A DNA stretch of 64,000 nt, taken from Paramacrobiotus metropolitanus (lineage: Eukaryota; Tardigrada; Eutardigrada; Parachela; Macrobiotidae). The notes under the pieces are model-generated. The model was not told the origin of the DNA. It saw only the letters and a program-made list of their open reading frames with translations, and ran no database searches. The stretch is taken from contig NW_026570320.1 of assembly GCF_019649055.1 (NCBI RefSeq), positions 248,001 through 312,000 on the forward strand, given 5' to 3'. Made by a program: the position numbers and the translations under genes. Positions 60,077 through 64,000 of the stretch are shown in pieces (positions within the stretch are counted from its first letter, which is position 1; each line of letters begins with the position of its first letter).

Positions 60077-61842
60077 ATGATGGATAATCCCGATGATCGC
60101 CAAATGCCGTCAGCATCAAAGGAATCAGCTCCCTGCGCGAAAGAACGTACAACCCGCGAATACGGACTCTATCGGTCGAAGATGTCTGTTTTATCTGACA
60201 ACTGTGATCAGGAAAAGCGATCGAAAGCTCAGAAAGCGGTAGGGTTTGAATTTTGCGCGCAAGTTATTTTCGGTATTGCCAAGTCTGTATCAAGAAGATG
60301 CGCGTTGATCGTCAGGTAATACCTCCTTGCGATGTTTGTGGAAAATTGCTCAAAACCCAGGAATCCATGCGAAGACACTATCGTCGTCATACTGGCGAAA
60401 AACCTTATCCATGCACTGTGGAAATGTGCAAGAAAGCTTTTCGCACGAAAAGCGATCTTCTGCGACACCTGCGAATGCATACGGGCGAAAAGAGATTTAA
60501 ATGCCAAGTTGCACAGTGTGGAAAATCCTTTACCACCTCCGCAACTTTGAAAGTCCATGAAAAAGTTGTCCATCTTAGTAAGAGAACTTGCTTTGTGTGT
60601 GGGCATACTTCTGGTGTGATTGTTTATTGGCGTGATATCGTTATTGAACTATTGTTTGCAGATGAAAAACGGTACAAGTGCGCAACATGTTCCAAAGAAT
60701 TCGGATATTTAACAAATTTTAATAATCATCTCCGGACGCACAGCGGTAAGTAGTAAAAAGTCACTGGCCAATTGTTTAAATGAGAATGCGTAAATTTAAT
60801 AGTGGAAATAATGCCTTCATATTTAAGGCTTGAAAAAAGCATTTTGAAATTACTGACATTTCCAAATTGCATCTGGAATCATTTGCCTAATAATGATACA
60901 AATTTTCATTTGAATTATGTAATATACTGTTCCTTCATGTCGTCTTTGAGAATCTGTCAGTACTGGGTCAAAATTATTCTGTCATTATAATTGATTATAT
61001 TGCATTGTTTCGTTATTTGTTTGAAATTTGGTGCTTATAATTTTCTGTTTTTTGATAGGCGAAAAACTCTACTGCTGCTCTCACCCCGGTTGTGAAAGCA
61101 AATTTGCTGAATACTCAACTGCGCTCAAGCATGTGATTAACATCCACAGTGATCCCGCGTCGTTTCGGTAAAGCACAATGAGGATCGAACACGGTTTTAA
61201 TAATTGCTTTGAGTCGTTTGTTTGTAGATGCAATGAGTGCAACAGGTTTTACCGATCACGAAATGGGCTTTCGTACCATGTCCGGACATTTCACGCACAA
61301 CGGAAGCCAGACAACAACGACAGCGAGACAAGGGGTACGAATAGGGGTGCAAGGAAGTGGTTCGAACATTCAATTAACAAAAATTGGCTTGTTACAGAAC
61401 AAGTGCGAGATTTAATCTTGGAGGAATTTCCCAGCCTGTTCCACATAAATGGCGGGCTTTGTGCGGAAGATGAACAGGAGGCTGCCTTGTTGCTTGGATT
61501 TCGTCGGCGTAAGTTAGTGGTATAATATACGAACTTTTTATATCACATTTTTCGCACTCCTTTTAGGAACTGATGCATCGGATGCTGATAAGTGTGAGGG
61601 CGGAAGTCGTGATATATCGCATCCCAGCGTAAGCGCTATATTTTGCTATCTGCTATGATGAGTGCTATCCCGTGTCCGTTGTGAGCCTGTGCTTTTTTTT
61701 CTTGGTTTGAAGTTAATTTTCGCAGGCTGGACACCACCACTCGTTATCCGATCGTTGGAATTCCGATGGGCATTTTCCTTACAGAGATGCTTCATTTGTT
61801 GACGGATTTCCTGAATTACTAGTACCGGAATCCGACATGTGA
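60077..61842 (+). CDS. C2H2 zinc-finger protein, six fingers
   Basis: Probable sequence-specific nuclear DNA-binding protein. Seven exons: 60077-60238, 60316-60577, 60662-60745, 61059-61167, 61228-61508, 61567-61628, 61726-61842; 358 residues. After a polar N-terminus of about 55 residues come six C2H2 fingers: CDVCGKLLKTQESMRRHYRRH; CTVEMCKKAF...HLRMH; CQVAQCGKSF...HEKVVH; CATCSKEFGYLTNFNNHLRTH; CCSHPGCESKF...HVINIH; CNECNRFYRS...HVRTFH. Linkers 1-2 and 2-3 are the classical TGEKP/TGEKR type and a later one is SGEKL. Several fingers have CxxxxC spacing, like TFIIIA and the ZNF76/ZNF143 group, but I cannot assign an orthologue. The C-terminal third is acidic and unrelated to known domains. 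The intron at 60239-60315 was accepted because reading through it gives a stop. Confidence 0.85.
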
Positions 61843-62307
61843 TTCATGCCATTGAAGTTCACAAGGCCCAAAACAGGAAATTTGTGCGTAAAGGAGAGGC
61901 ATGCAGTGTGCACCTGTTGTCGGTTGCGGTTATGGATTTGGGAGGACTATGTGATCCGTTATAATTATTTGTAGTGCCTGATCGACTGTGAAGAACACAT
62001 TTTCTTGGAGTTTCTTCATGAACTAGAAATTATTTGCACTCAGTTGTATAGCGTTTACTCGGGTTCACTGATTCAAGTCAAGTTTATGAGGAATTTTTGA
62101 ATGAATGAGGTACGAAGTATTTTTGACTTAAATATCGGCAACTACGGCAAATTAAAAAAAAACGTCGCAAATCGCAGCATATAAGTCAAGAAAAGTTGCG
62201 CCACTCAACTTGAATGTAACCGTATGCTAATCGAAAGCCGTATAGGCTGCAAATCCTGCAACCGAAAATTTTTGTAGACAAGAAGTGAAATCCAGCATCC
62301 GAAAGTT
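61843..62307. other. Convergent intergenic region
   Basis: About 465 bp of 3' flanks of the zinc-finger gene (+) and squalene monooxygenase (-). Nothing else seen. Confidence 0.6.

Positions 62308-64000
<1,693 letters not shown>

Overview
This is nuclear DNA from an animal. All protein genes but two are split by introns, mostly 50-250 bp with ordinary GT-AG borders, and exons were joined here by matching reading phase across splice sites and by agreement with known families. Fifteen protein genes in 64 kb and the short introns point to a compact invertebrate genome. The gene set (a CDK8 Mediator kinase, a FERM/PDZ tyrosine phosphatase, VPS36, STMP1, TMEM177, squalene monooxygenase) is bilaterian-like. 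I cannot name the species. A squalene monooxygenase gene argues against insects and nematodes, which lack it.

Layout. 1-11 kb: a PTPN4-type phosphatase (+) whose FERM-coding part is not in the window. 11.9-12.5 kb: a small secreted lectin-like protein (-). 13.6-15.1 kb: TMEM177 (+). 15.9-19.2 kb: PCNA (-) and ribosomal protein S11 (+), divergently arranged, with a box C/D snoRNA (SNORD35 type) in the first S11 intron. 20.1-22.5 kb: a vaccinia-related kinase (-). 23.7-24.8 kb: a single-exon PH-like protein (-). 27.4-33.7 kb: VPS36 (+), whose first intron contains the whole NAT10 gene on the opposite strand. 35.3-37.1 kb: an MFSD1-type transporter (-), divergent from CDK8 (+, 37.9-40.8 kb). 41.6-44.3 kb: an hnRNP A/B (Squid-like) protein (-), divergent from the WD-repeat ribosome assembly factor NLE1 (+, 45.5-48.0 kb). 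48.3-53.4 kb: 20-exon DHTKD1 (-), tail to tail with NLE1 and carrying an apparent one-base deletion. 55.0-57.6 kb: FBXO21 (+). 58.5-59.4 kb: the mitochondrial micropeptide STMP1 (-, 52 residues, three exons). 60.1-61.8 kb: a six-finger C2H2 protein (+). 62.3-64.0 kb: the 3' part of squalene monooxygenase (-), running off the right edge.

These are mostly housekeeping genes. NLE1, NAT10, S11 and the snoRNA all concern ribosome building or rRNA modification. TMEM177, DHTKD1 and STMP1 are mitochondrial. VPS36 and MFSD1 act in the endolysosomal system. There is no operon logic: neighbours are linked by shared divergent promoter intervals, by convergent 3' ends and by one nested pair. No CRISPR array, prophage or intact transposon is visible. 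The repeats are small foldback structures and short tandem duplications in noncoding DNA.
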